64,000 nt of DNA from Trueperella abortisuis (GCF_030811095.1 NZ_JAUSQL010000001.1:2046001-2110000), one strand, 5' to 3'. Counted from the first letter of the stretch, positions 53,037 to 61,782 are shown. Notes: generated from the sequence alone by a model not told the origin. Translations and numbers: made by a program.

Positions 53037-54956
53037 TTGAAACTCCATACTTCCCGCACACGAACCAGTTTCCGTTCACGCTTTTCAGCTCTCGCCTCCG
53101 CCGCGATCCTCACGCTCGCGCTCGCCGTGCCGGCCGCCCTCCCAGCCGCGGCCGCGCTCGATGGCGACACCAACCCTACCGCTCGGCCCGCTGCTTCGAT
53201 CCTCTTCTTCCAAGACGGCCACGACATCGCGCCCGTCAAGCAGGGCACCAAGGATTGCCCCGAGTTCCACGGCGGCATCGCCCGCCTCTCCACGGTGTTG
53301 GCCGAGCAGAAGGCGCTAGGCATTCCGGTTGACGTGGCGTTCGGCGGCGACCTCGGCGGCGGCACCCTCTTCGGCGCGCTCTTCCGCGGGAGCGCAATGG
53401 TCGATGCGTTTAACCAGGTCGGGGTGGACGTCGCAGGCTTCGGCCAACACGACTTCGACTACGGCCTCGACACCCTCCGCACAAACATCGCGAACTCGAC
53501 CTTCCCGTGGGTCTCCTCGGACCTGTCGGTTGCAGGCGCACCAATCAACGGCGAAGAAAACGTCGCCATCATCCGTCAAGTAGGCGACGTGAAAATCGGC
53601 TACCTAGGCCTCACGCTCGGCATGGAAACAACCTCAGCCGGCAAAGATGTCGACCAGGCCGACTACGTCGCCGCGGCGAAAGCAGCCGTGACGAAGCTGG
53701 AAGGCGCCGACGTCGTCGTCGCCCTAGCCCAGTTCCCCCTCGCCGCGGACGCCACGCGCCTACTGACCGAAGTCCCGCAGATCGACGTCGTGCTCCGCGA
53801 AGAGAACTCATTCGCCCAAGAAGGCAACGACGTCACCACGCTCCCCGACGGCCGCTTCGCCGTCGCACCGGAGGGCAACTACGGCTCACTCGCGCGGATC
53901 AACTTCATCAAGAACGCCGACGGCACGTGGCGCGCCACGCACCAAGAGGTCCAGATCAACGCCACCGTGGCCGAAGACCCCGCCATCCTCCCCCTCCAGC
54001 AGAAGTACATCGACGAGCTGGATAAGCGACTTGCCAAGCAGGTCGCCTGCTCCGACCAGGCGTACACCCGCCCCCAGTCACTCGGGGCGCTGGCAGCGGA
54101 GGCCTTCCGTAACGCCGCCGATGCCCAGATCGGCTGGCTTAATGCGGGCGGCATGCGCGCAGACCTCGCCGCCGGCCCACTCGCCATGAAGGATATCCTC
54201 GCCGTCTTCCCCTACAACAACCAGGTGATGAAAGTGGAGGTCACAGGTGCACAGCTTCGCCTCGGCCTCGAGCAGGGCGCAGACTCCGCACCCGCCGGTA
54301 ACAGCGGTGGCTACCCCATCCTCGCCGGGGCGAGCTTCACCTACGACGACGACGGCCAGCCCGGCGCCAAGATCACCGACCTCAAGCTCGCCGACGGGAC
54401 ACCCATCAGTGACTCGGACGTGTTCACCCTCGCCTTGACGAACTATGTGGTCAATGGTGGCAACAAAGTCACCGCTTTCGGTTCCGCGAAGGTGCTTGTG
54501 GACGCGGGTTTCGCCGGGTCTGACTTCGACGCTCTCGTCGCTCAACTCTCTAAGACCAGCAGCTGCGAGGCGCCGGGAACTGGTGAGACTCCCGGCCCGG
54601 ACATGCCGGGCAGTCCGGACACCGATGAGACACCGGCCCCCGGCGCGGGTTCCTCGCCTGCGACCGGAAGCAACGGCACCGGGGACGGCACCGGGGACGG
54701 CCACGGGGACGGCTCCGGCAACGGCCACGGGGACGGCTCAGGGAACGGCACCGGGAACGGCACAGCGAAGGCGCCGTCTTCCGCCTCGAGATTCGACGGA
54801 CCCGCATCTACGGCAGACGGGACGGCAGGTCGCACCAGCCGGCTCGAGAATACGGGCGCGGACGTCGCGACGCTCGGCTTGGGCGGGGCGCTTGCTATCG
54901 CAGTGGGCACCTGCCTCGTCCTTTCCGCGCGACGCGTCGTTAGGCGCCAGGGTTAA
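53037..54956 (+). CDS. Surface-anchored 5'-nucleotidase homologue with altered metal site
   Basis: 639-residue exported protein. It has a signal peptide (residues 1-40), a calcineurin-like domain, a 5'-nucleotidase C-terminal domain (WLNAGGMRADLA and DILAVFPYNNQVMKVEVTG, about 365-410) and a Gly/Asp/His-rich linker with repeated GDGTGDGHGDGSGNGHG units. It ends in a sorting-like tail: LENTGAD, a hydrophobic segment, RRVVRRQG. In the metallophosphatase part DxH (FFQDGH) and GGD remain. However, GNH is GQH (GQHDFDYG), the later His is Gln (LAQFPLAAD) and GHxH is REEN (DVVLREENSF). Most metal ligands are therefore changed, and activity is doubtful. TTG at 53037 is the only start giving the signal peptide; GAGGACA lies upstream. 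Confidence 0.8.
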   Translation: MKLHTSRTRTSFRSRFSALASAAILTLALAVPAALPAAAALDGDTNPTARPAASILFFQDGHDIAPVKQGTKDCPEFHGGIARLSTVLAEQKALGIPVDVAFGGDLGGGTLFGALFRGSAMVDAFNQVGVDVAGFGQHDFDYGLDTLRTNIANSTFPWVSSDLSVAGAPINGEENVAIIRQVGDVKIGYLGLTLGMETTSAGKDVDQADYVAAAKAAVTKLEGADVVVALAQFPLAADATRLLTEVPQIDVVLREENSFAQEGNDVTTLPDGRFAVAPEGNYGSLARINFIKNADGTWRATHQEVQINATVAEDPAILPLQQKYIDELDKRLAKQVACSDQAYTRPQSLGALAAEAFRNAADAQIGWLNAGGMRADLAAGPLAMKDILAVFPYNNQVMKVEVTGAQLRLGLEQGADSAPAGNSGGYPILAGASFTYDDDGQPGAKITDLKLADGTPISDSDVFTLALTNYVVNGGNKVTAFGSAKVLVDAGFAGSDFDALVAQLSKTSSCEAPGTGETPGPDMPGSPDTDETPAPGAGSSPATGSNGTGDGTGDGHGDGSGNGHGDGSGNGTGNGTAKAPSSASRFDGPASTADGTAGRTSRLENTGADVATLGLGGALAIAVGTCLVLSARRVVRRQG

Positions 54957-55012
54957 ACACGCCGCATCCGCCGGGGCCGTCGTGCCCGCCACACCCGCCG
55001 GGGCCGCCGCCC

Positions 55013-55798
55013 CTAGCCAGCGACGACTCCCGGAACTGCTTCTATCAGTGTCCCGACGGCGACGCACGCGAGCAGTACGCCGAAGCTCAGCGTGAGTGTA
55101 GACTCCCTGACCCGCGTGGTCAGCTTCGCTCCGACTAATCCGCCGCCCATGCTCGCCGCTGCGAAGGCCAGCGCGATGCCCCAGTTCAGCTCCACTCCCG
55201 TGCCGATCCTTCCCAGCAATCCGACGGCCGAGGCGATGATCATGACCAGCAGCGACGTGCCCGTGGCTTTCTTCGGCGAAAAGTGCAGGACCAGCACGAG
55301 CGCCGGCACCACGGCGAATCCGCCGCCGACGCCAAAAAACCCGGTGAGCACACCCGTCAGGGTGGCTACTGCCGCGAGCGCCAGCGGGCTCACCGCTCGA
55401 TCCTCGCTGCCACCGCCCGCACTCTCGCCCCGCATCGTCCAGGCGTTACGAAGCATCACGACCGCCACCACACTCAATAGCACACCAAAGGAGGCCATGA
55501 GGAACGCGGGCGCCACCAGCGCCGATAGCCGCGCGCCCACGAACGAGCCCAGCGCGGACAGTGCAGCGAAGACCAGACCATCGCGCCAATTGACCCGCCC
55601 GGCACGCGCGTGCGGGATAATAGACACGCACGCTGTTAGCGCCACGATGACCAGGGACGCCGCCGCAGCCTGATGCGGCTCCTGCCCTAGGATATAGACC
55701 AGGATCGGGACAGAGAGAATCCCTCCCCCGGCACCAAGCATGCCGACCACCACGCCGACCGCCAGACCAATCATCGCCGCGAGAATCATGCGCGCCAT
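55013..55798 (-). CDS. TauE/SafE-family membrane permease
   Basis: 261-residue transporter with about eight hydrophobic segments and the family's duplicated glycine motifs: GMLGAGGGILSVPILVY near residue 20 and TGFFGVGGGFAVVPALVLVL near 155. Members export sulfite, sulfoacetate or other anions; the substrate here is not known. The gene stands alone and is convergent with the nucleotidase gene. ATG at 55798 is weakly preceded by TAGG; the Met at codon 4 is an alternative start. A frameshifted relative lies at 46.1 kb. Confidence 0.85.
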   Translation of the reverse strand: MARMILAAMIGLAVGVVVGMLGAGGGILSVPILVYILGQEPHQAAAASLVIVALTACVSIIPHARAGRVNWRDGLVFAALSALGSFVGARLSALVAPAFLMASFGVLLSVVAVVMLRNAWTMRGESAGGGSEDRAVSPLALAAVATLTGVLTGFFGVGGGFAVVPALVLVLHFSPKKATGTSLLVMIIASAVGLLGRIGTGVELNWGIALAFAAASMGGGLVGAKLTTRVRESTLTLSFGVLLACVAVGTLIEAVPGVVAG

Positions 55799-56137
55799 CC
55801 TAGAATTCGTTCTGCACGATTCAACGGCAGCAGCTGGCTCGCCGCCAACGCCGCGCCACGCTCCGCCAATGACATCGGCTGTGAGCCAACCATGGGAGCC
55901 CCCTTCCCCTCAATAAAACGCCACCGCACTGCCAAGACCCGTCCTCACCCGATAAGTCTAGAGCCGCCCTCCGACAAAAACTCTTCGCGCGGATCATGCG
56001 CTGCCGCAGTGGGCCACGGTGACCACAGAGCTCGCACACGGAGACTCTTGAGCGGGCCGGATCGTGGCCAAAGTGGCCCTAGACGACCGGTCCCCCGACC
56101 AACAGGTATGGAGCAGATTCTGGCCCCGGCCTATCAC
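55799..56137. other. Gene-free region
   Basis: No reading frame here looks real and no tRNA signature is visible. The region ends in a strong hairpin. Confidence 0.4.
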
Positions 56138-56176
56138 AAGGCGGTCTGTCCCGCGAAACGCGGGGCAGACCGCCTT
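56138..56176. terminator. Orphan hairpin
   Basis: 18-bp arms (56138-56155 with 56159-56176) pairing at 17 positions with the 3-nt loop AAA; the outer arm is AAGGCGGTCTG. It looks like a terminator, but no gene is placed before it on either strand, so an unseen small RNA or a relic is possible. Confidence 0.5.
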
Positions 56177-56212
56177 CTCGCGTGTCCGGGTTCGCGCCCG
56201 AGGACTACCTAA

Positions 56213-56437
56213 CACTGTCTGCGCCCGGGTGGCCCGCCGTGAGTCATGTAGCTAACTGGTGAATCTGAGAGCTTTCATCGCCAAAACCGACCCTTCCGGC
56301 CCCAAAACTCACCAGTTAGTCACGCGGGCCACCACCCCCGAAACCCCGAACCGATCGCCCCCTGTAGCTAACTGGTGAATCTGAGAGCTTTCATCGCGAA
56401 AATCGGCCTTTTCGGCGCCAAACTCACCAGTTAGCCA
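56213..56437. repeat. Left ~225-bp direct repeat with two 65-bp palindromic units
   Basis: Begins ACTGTCTGCGCCCGGG and contains units TAACTGGTGA...TCACCAGTTA at 56253-56318 and 56369-56433. It is repeated in the same orientation at 58224-58447. The two copies differ at only a handful of positions and exactly flank the XRE-ImmA/DUF4411 gene pair. Confidence 0.88.
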
Positions 56438-56577
56438 CGCCGGCCGCCAAGAAGGCCAGCAGCTCACTGCGGAAGGCGGACAGCCCGGCCCGCAGCCCGT
56501 GGAAACTTCCTCTTGGCATCAGACCGCACTGATAGTGTTGTGCCACGGGGAACAAGTGCAGTTGAGAGGGGGCACCA

Positions 56578-57735
56578 GTGGTAGTCCGCGTGAATGTCAC
56601 GCCCGAGCTCCTGACCTGGGCAACTGAACGTGCCGGCTGGGATGACGACGACATTGCAAGGCGCGCCCCTCACTTTCACGAGTGGGTGAGCGGACGCCGC
56701 ACGCCTACCCTGAATCAGATCAAGAAGTTCGCCGCCGATACCTATACCCCATTCGCTGCGCTCTTTCTTGAAGAGCCTCCTGCCGAGTACATCCCCATCC
56801 CCGACATGCGCACTCTGGGCAACCGGGAGGTAGCCAAACCATCCGCCAACCTTCTCGACACCATTTACGAGTGCCAGACTCGCCAAGCTTGGTACATGGA
56901 GTACGCGGAAGAGATGGAGCTGCCGGAGGTGCCGTTCATTGGGACGGCGACCGCTCAGACTCCCACAGCACAGCTCGCGGCCAAGATGAGCGAGTTGCTT
57001 GGCTTCGATGTTGCCCGCAGGTGCACGCTCCGCACAATCAGTGAAGCTCGTAGTGCCCTGATTGACGTTGTCGAGCAGGCCGGAGTCCTAGTGATGGTCA
57101 GTGGAATCGTCGGAAACAATACTCATCGCAAGCTGAATGTGACAGAATTCCGCGGATTTGCGCTGGCCGATGTCCGCGCGCCCCTGATCTTCGTCAATGG
57201 CGCAGACACACAGGCCGCACAGATCTTCACAATTCTTCACGAGCTTGCCCACCTTTGGCGAGGACACAGCGCGCTTTCTGACGCGGAGGCGGCATCGCAG
57301 GCAGGGAACGCCGAAGAGTTGTGGTGCAACCGCGTGGCTGCAGAGGTCCTCATTCCTCAAGACGAGCTCCACAAACACTATGCTGGGCGCCTCGATGAAG
57401 ACGAGCTTGAACGCCTCGCCGGGCTCTTCAAGGCGAGCACGCTCGTCGTGCTGAAGCGGCTCTTTGATGTCGGGCTATTGACGTGGGACTCGTATCAAGA
57501 AGCCTACGACGCCGAGCGCCGACGGGTTCTTAAGCTCATTGACAGCCGTCCAACTCCGAGCTCCGGAGGTGATTTCTACAGGACGCATCCTCGCCGAGTC
57601 AGTGCGAGGTTCGCTCGGGCCGTCGTCGAAAGCGCATTCGCCGGGGCAACGCCATTCCGAGACGCCTACCGCCTCCTCGGCACGAAGAAGCCGTCGACGT
57701 TTGAGAACCTGGCTGACAGGCTCCTCACGGCATGA
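56578..57735 (+). CDS. XRE/ImmA-IrrE zinc metallopeptidase of a two-gene module
   Basis: 385-residue protein. The N-terminal region has an HTH-like segment (LLTWATERAGWDDDDIARRA and VSGRRTPTLNQIKKFA, about 10-55). A central linker has PIPDMRTLG. The C-terminal peptidase has FTILHELAHLWRGH (HExxH at about 220-224) and the downstream Glu in EELWCNRVAAEVLIP (about 247). This family cleaves or senses regulators. GTG at 56578 is supported by GAGAGGGGG 5 nt upstream. The stop overlaps the DUF4411 start by four bases. XRE-ImmA proteins with a DUF4411 partner are common in bacterial accessory DNA and look like toxin-antitoxin modules; the function is not established here. Confidence 0.85.
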   Translation: MVVRVNVTPELLTWATERAGWDDDDIARRAPHFHEWVSGRRTPTLNQIKKFAADTYTPFAALFLEEPPAEYIPIPDMRTLGNREVAKPSANLLDTIYECQTRQAWYMEYAEEMELPEVPFIGTATAQTPTAQLAAKMSELLGFDVARRCTLRTISEARSALIDVVEQAGVLVMVSGIVGNNTHRKLNVTEFRGFALADVRAPLIFVNGADTQAAQIFTILHELAHLWRGHSALSDAEAASQAGNAEELWCNRVAAEVLIPQDELHKHYAGRLDEDELERLAGLFKASTLVVLKRLFDVGLLTWDSYQEAYDAERRRVLKLIDSRPTPSSGGDFYRTHPRRVSARFARAVVESAFAGATPFRDAYRLLGTKKPSTFENLADRLLTA

Positions 57736-58220
57736 CGTACCTGCTCGACGCCAACGTCTTCATCCAAGCCAAGAACCTTTACTATGGTTTCGACTTCGTA
57801 CCCGGTTTCTGGTCGTGGTTAGACATGGCCTTCGAACAATCTCAAATCCGCAGCATCACCGCTGTGCGAGACGAGCTCGTGCAGGGTCAAGACGAGCTCA
57901 GCACGTGGGCGCGGGACAGGGGGCAGTTCTTTCAGGAAATCGACTCCGCTACTACGCGCCACTTCACCGAGCTCAGCACCTGGGTTTACCGCAGTAACTT
58001 CACACAGGCTGCACGCCGAGGCTTCACCACTTCTCACACCGACTTCTTGCTCGTAACCTACGCTCGCGCCCATAATCTCACCCTCGTCACTCACGAGACT
58101 CTTTCCGCGGGCTTTAACAGGGTCAAGATTCCCAACGCGTGCCAAGCACTCGGGGTTGAGTACACCAATACCTTCGACATGCTCAGACAATCTCAGGTCA
58201 GGCTGACCCTTTCCGGGTAA
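57732..58220 (+). CDS. DUF4411 (PIN-like) protein, putative toxin
   Basis: 162-residue protein beginning YLLDANVFIQAKNLYYGFDF, the DUF4411 signature. The pattern of acidic residues matches PIN-domain nucleases: Asp in LLDANVF, Glu in VRDELVQG, Asp in TSHTDFLLVTYARAHN. No membrane segment is seen. It starts inside the stop of the ImmA-type gene (ATGA). By analogy with VapC-like PIN toxins it may cut RNA, held in check by the XRE-ImmA protein. The right-hand direct repeat begins only 4 nt after its stop. Confidence 0.82.
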   Translation: MTYLLDANVFIQAKNLYYGFDFVPGFWSWLDMAFEQSQIRSITAVRDELVQGQDELSTWARDRGQFFQEIDSATTRHFTELSTWVYRSNFTQAARRGFTTSHTDFLLVTYARAHNLTLVTHETLSAGFNRVKIPNACQALGVEYTNTFDMLRQSQVRLTLSG

Positions 58221-58223
58221 ACA

Positions 58224-58447
58224 TACTGTCTCCGCCCGGGTGGCCCGCCGTGAGTCATGTAGCTAACTGGTGAATTTGAGAGCTTTCATCGCCAAAATCG
58301 GCCTCTTCGGCGCCAAACTCACCAGTTAGTCACGCGGGCCACCATCCCCGAAGCCCCCAACCGATCGACCCCTGTAGCTAACTGGTGAATCTGAGAGCTT
58401 TCATCGCGAAAATCGGCCTTTTTGGCGCCAAACTCACCAGTTAGTCA
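58224..58447. repeat. Right ~225-bp direct repeat with two 65-bp palindromic units
   Basis: Same sequence and orientation as 56213-56437; units at 58264-58328 and 58379-58443. Within each unit the middle keeps GAGAGCTTTCATCGC and GGCGCCAAACTC. Confidence 0.88.
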
Positions 58448-58580
58448 CGGAACCGGTCCACGCTGCCCCCATTCTCCCCGGCGCGCCGTGGCACAACAGT
58501 CGCGCGCCAGGCCACAAGCCCGGCCTCGGCGGCGAGAGGCATTCTGGCTGTGTTCACTTCAACGAAGAAGGGCTAACACC

Positions 58581-60047
58581 ATGACAACTACTTCCACATC
58601 CGAACACACGCAGCTGTCCAAGGCGAAGCTGACCACTGCCTCGATCGTGCTGCTCGTGGTGGCCGCATCCGCACCTCTCACTGTTCTTGCGGGCGGAGTG
58701 CCCACCAACTATGCGGTCTCCGGTCTCAACGGTGTGCCCGGCACGTTCCTGCTGCTCGGCGTCGTTTTCCTCATCTTCACGGTCGGCTACGGGCGGATGA
58801 GCTCGCGTATCCAGAATTCGGGCGCGTTGTACGCCTATATCTCCGAGGGCCTGGGCAACCGGCAGGGCATTGCCGCGGCGATCCTCGCGCTCGTGTCCTA
58901 TAACATGATGCAGGTCGGCCTGTTTGGCATGTTCGGTTTCTCGGGCGCGAACTTGGTCGAGGCGCTGACGGGCGTGAGCGTTCCGTGGTGGGTGGTTGGC
59001 GGCCTCGGGTGGCTGATCATCGGCTTCCTGGGTATGAAGAACGTCGACTTTTCCGCCAAGGTGGTGGGCGTCATCGTGGTGCTGGGCGTGGCGATTGTCC
59101 TGGTTGTGGCGGTGCTCGGCCTTGTCAACGCGCCGGAGGGCATTACTGCCGACGGCTTCCTGCCCGGCCAGATCGCCACCCCGGGAATCGGTGTGTTGCT
59201 TGCTTTCACGCTCGCCGCGTTCATGGGTTTCGAGTCCGGTGCGATCTACTCCGAGGAAACCGTTGACCCCGAGCGCACGATCCCGAAGGCGACCTATATC
59301 GCGGTTGTGACGATCGCGGTTTTCTACGCGGTGACGTCCTGGGCATTCACGATGGGCATTGGCCCGTCGGCAATCATCGACGAATCGGTCACGTATGGTC
59401 CCAACCTTATGTTCCTGTTCCTCGAAAGTTACAGCCCGGCGCTATCGTATGTGGCGCAGCTGTTGTTTGTGCTCAGCCTGCTCGCGGCTCTCATTGCGTT
59501 CCATAACGCCGTGGCCCGCTACTTCTTCGCTCTCGGCCGCGCCCGCATCTTGCCCGCGTTCTTCGGGAAGGCCAGCGACGACGGCGCCCCTGTTGGCGGT
59601 TCGGTCGCGCAGTCGTTGATTGCGGTTACGGTAGTGGCGGTGTTCGTGCTGGCTGGCTTTGGCTCTGAGCTCGGCGACCTTTACCCTGTTCTCACGCTCT
59701 TCACGTGGATGACGAACGGGGCCGCGTTCGGTGTGGTGTGTCTGCTGGCGTTGACGGGTATCGCGATTTTGGTGTGGGCGCGGCGCGAGGACCGCGATGC
59801 CGGGTTGTGGCGCACGACGATCGCCCCTGCGGTTTCCGCTGCAGGTCTCATCGTTGTCGCGGTGCTGGTTGTGGTGAACTTTGACCTGATGATCGGGGAT
59901 ACCGGGCCGGCTTCGCTGCGCTGGGTCATGCCGGGTCTGATCGTGGCGACCGGGCTGGTTGGGGTTGTGGTTGGCGAGCGCCTCAAGCGCAGGAGGCCCG
60001 AGATCTACAATCACTTGCACGAGCAGCTTGACCGCATCGAGGGGTAG
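58581..60047 (+). CDS. APC-superfamily amine/amino-acid permease
   Basis: 488-residue membrane importer with about twelve transmembrane segments. Characteristic blocks are APLTVLAGGVPTNYAVSG near residue 37, the unwound helix region MGFESGAIYSEETVDPERTI near residue 220, and LFVLSLLAALIAFHNAVARY. The ATG at 58581 follows GAAGGG and removes a spurious N-terminal extension. The gene faces a flavin amine oxidase and is near an AraC regulator and an aldehyde dehydrogenase, so it most likely imports a mono- or polyamine such as putrescine; this is inferred from the neighbours. It ends at a palindromic repeat that can act as a terminator. Confidence 0.9.
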   Translation: MTTTSTSEHTQLSKAKLTTASIVLLVVAASAPLTVLAGGVPTNYAVSGLNGVPGTFLLLGVVFLIFTVGYGRMSSRIQNSGALYAYISEGLGNRQGIAAAILALVSYNMMQVGLFGMFGFSGANLVEALTGVSVPWWVVGGLGWLIIGFLGMKNVDFSAKVVGVIVVLGVAIVLVVAVLGLVNAPEGITADGFLPGQIATPGIGVLLAFTLAAFMGFESGAIYSEETVDPERTIPKATYIAVVTIAVFYAVTSWAFTMGIGPSAIIDESVTYGPNLMFLFLESYSPALSYVAQLLFVLSLLAALIAFHNAVARYFFALGRARILPAFFGKASDDGAPVGGSVAQSLIAVTVVAVFVLAGFGSELGDLYPVLTLFTWMTNGAAFGVVCLLALTGIAILVWARREDRDAGLWRTTIAPAVSAAGLIVVAVLVVVNFDLMIGDTGPASLRWVMPGLIVATGLVGVVVGERLKRRRPEIYNHLHEQLDRIEG

Positions 60048-60080
60048 GCTTCGGGGGATTGGTGTGGCGCGCCGCCTGCC

Positions 60081-60132
60081 TGCGGGACGAATTGAGCCGT
60101 ATCTGAAAAGATACGGCCCAATTCGTCCCGCA
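60081..60132. repeat. Palindromic repeat, GCGGGACGA family, copy 3 (probable terminator)
   Basis: 24-bp arms starting TGCGGGACGAATTGAGCC (60081-60104 with 60109-60132) pair at 23 positions around the loop GAAA. It lies between two convergent genes, so it probably works as a bidirectional terminator. Confidence 0.8.
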
Positions 60133-60153
60133 CAGCCCCCTACTATCGGGTGC

Positions 60154-61482
60154 CTACTGCTCTAGTTCGTGGATCACCTTTCGGGCGGTCTCTACGCCGG
60201 TTTCGAGCGCCCCGTCAACCACGACGCCGCGCCAGCCGCGCGCCCAGTCCGCGCCTGCGAAGTGCAGGCGCGAGGTCGATTCGCGGAAGTGGTGCCAACC
60301 TTCCGTGAACTGTCCCTGGCGGAGGCTTGCCCAGGCCTGGCCCGACCACTTGTCGGCCACCCAGTCGTGGCCGGTGCAGTCCACGACCTCCAGGTCGTCA
60401 AACCACTGGTTGACGATTGCCTGCGCGTCCTCGATGTTGCTCAGATCCACGGCGTCGTGATCGGAGCCGAATCCCACGAGGATCGTGGTGTCGTCGTCCA
60501 TGAAGTACTCCGAGCGCATGACGGAGATTTTCGCCGGGGACGGCGCGTACCCGAACACGTTGTGGCGCCCTTTGACCTTGATCCAGATCTTGCAGCCGGT
60601 GGAGTTCCACTTGTCCTCGATGGTTTTGGTGATGGTGGCGGGCAGGGCCGGGTTGAATTCGATGTTGCCCAGCGCGCCCACGGGCACCGTCACGATCACG
60701 GAGTCGGCCTCGATGATTTCCCCGGACTCGAGGTAGACCTTGGCGCCCTCGGTATCGTGGTCGATCTTGGTCACGACGGTCTGGAGGCGGATCGGCCCGG
60801 TGAGGTCGCCCGCGATCCCGTTGTATAGGCCTTGCATGCCGTTGACCAGCTTGTAGCGCAGCGTCTGCGCGTCCAGCAACGACAGTCGGTGATCGGACAG
60901 CGCCACCCATTGCTTCGCCATCAGCACCGACGTCGTCTCCGGGTTGCCGATGTACCCGGCTGACCAGTAGGCGTTCGCCAGGTCGATTTCCTCCTGGGTG
61001 AAGTCGCCCTCGCGTAGCACGTCGAGTACTGAGCGTTTGTCGTCTTTGATGAACTGCTCGCGGATTTCGGCCGGCCCATCGTAGTCGTCGGAGAGCACCC
61101 ACAGCGGGTTGTAGGGGTTGGGGAAGTACTCGTCGGAGTTCTTGAAGATCTCGGCCATCGGGCGGGCGAGGCGGCGGTCCATCTCTTCCTCGGTCGCCAC
61201 CACGATCTCCCCGTCGGCCAGCCAGCGCGCTTCGTCGGTGTGGGGGCTGGCCACGATGTCTTGCCCGTAGCGGGTGATTTCGCTCCAGATGTGCGGTTGG
61301 AACCAGTGCACCCACGTTGCGCCGATCTCGAGTGGGCGGCCCATCCTCTCGTCGGTCCACGCGCGCCCGCCGATGCGGTCGCGCGCCTCAAGGATCTGGT
61401 AGTCGATACCCTTCATCTGCAGCTCGCGCGCCGCCACTAGGCCCGCGAACCCGGCACCAACAATCACAACATGTTTCGACAT
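60154..61482 (-). CDS. FAD-dependent amine oxidase
   Basis: 442-residue flavoprotein that should oxidatively deaminate an amine to an aldehyde, with H2O2 and ammonia. It has the N-terminal Rossmann motif HVVIVGAGFAGLVAARELQ (GxGxxG), then GGRAWTDERMGRPLEIGATW. The C-terminal FAD segment is LHFAGADWARGWRGVVVDGA. The aromatic-rich WVHWFQPHIWSEI stretch after GATW is typical of a subgroup seen beside APC permeases. GGAAAGGAAAC precedes the ATG. Together with the aldehyde dehydrogenase and permease it makes an amine-degradation route. Whether the substrate is putrescine, tyramine or another amine cannot be told. Confidence 0.88.
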   Translation of the reverse strand: MSKHVVIVGAGFAGLVAARELQMKGIDYQILEARDRIGGRAWTDERMGRPLEIGATWVHWFQPHIWSEITRYGQDIVASPHTDEARWLADGEIVVATEEEMDRRLARPMAEIFKNSDEYFPNPYNPLWVLSDDYDGPAEIREQFIKDDKRSVLDVLREGDFTQEEIDLANAYWSAGYIGNPETTSVLMAKQWVALSDHRLSLLDAQTLRYKLVNGMQGLYNGIAGDLTGPIRLQTVVTKIDHDTEGAKVYLESGEIIEADSVIVTVPVGALGNIEFNPALPATITKTIEDKWNSTGCKIWIKVKGRHNVFGYAPSPAKISVMRSEYFMDDDTTILVGFGSDHDAVDLSNIEDAQAIVNQWFDDLEVVDCTGHDWVADKWSGQAWASLRQGQFTEGWHHFRESTSRLHFAGADWARGWRGVVVDGALETGVETARKVIHELEQ

Positions 61483-61609
61483 GACGTTTCCTTTCCTCTA
61501 TGCGTCTTCCTTGACGCCAAACGATGTCACTTTTATGGTGCTCGTCATGTCGGATTTTTCCTTGTGCTTCGGCGCAGGCCAGTTGTCACTCAAGGATCAC
61601 GACGCCGCG

Positions 61610-61693
61610 GGTGCGGCTCCGGCCGCCGCTGGTGCGGCTCCGGCCGCCGCTGGTGCGGCTCCGGCCGCCGCTGGTACGGCTCCGGCCGCCGCG
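61610..61693 (+). repeat. Four tandem 21-bp repeats
   Basis: Units at 61610-61630, 61631-61651, 61652-61672 and 61673-61693; the first three are identical and the fourth has two changes. In one + frame they read GAAPAAA repeats within a short open frame (about 61548-61711, start MSDFSLCFGAGQL). I do not consider that frame a proven gene. Confidence 0.8.
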
Positions 61694-61701
61694 GGCGTGG
61701 G

Positions 61702-61766
61702 TAACGGGTGATTCTGCGGACTTTGGTCGGCAAAACTGGCATTTTCATCCCTAGGATCACCAGTTG
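61702..61766. repeat. Fifth, diverged 65-bp TAACTGGTGA-type palindromic unit
   Basis: TAACGGGTGA (61702-61711) and TCACCAGTTG (61757-61766) keep the ends and the exact 65-bp length of the units at 56.2 and 58.2 kb; the middle is different. Confidence 0.6.
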
Positions 61767-61782
61767 TCCACGCTCCGTCCCC

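Noticed and set aside
56213..58447. CRISPR or integron attC sites at the TAACTGGTGA repeats
   Set aside because: Units are 65 bp, palindromic only at the ends and placed in two pairs; no spacers, no integron integrase and no attC core sites.
61548..61711. Small protein gene with GAAPAAA repeats
   Set aside because: No ribosome-binding site of note and no recognisable fold; listed only as a repeat.
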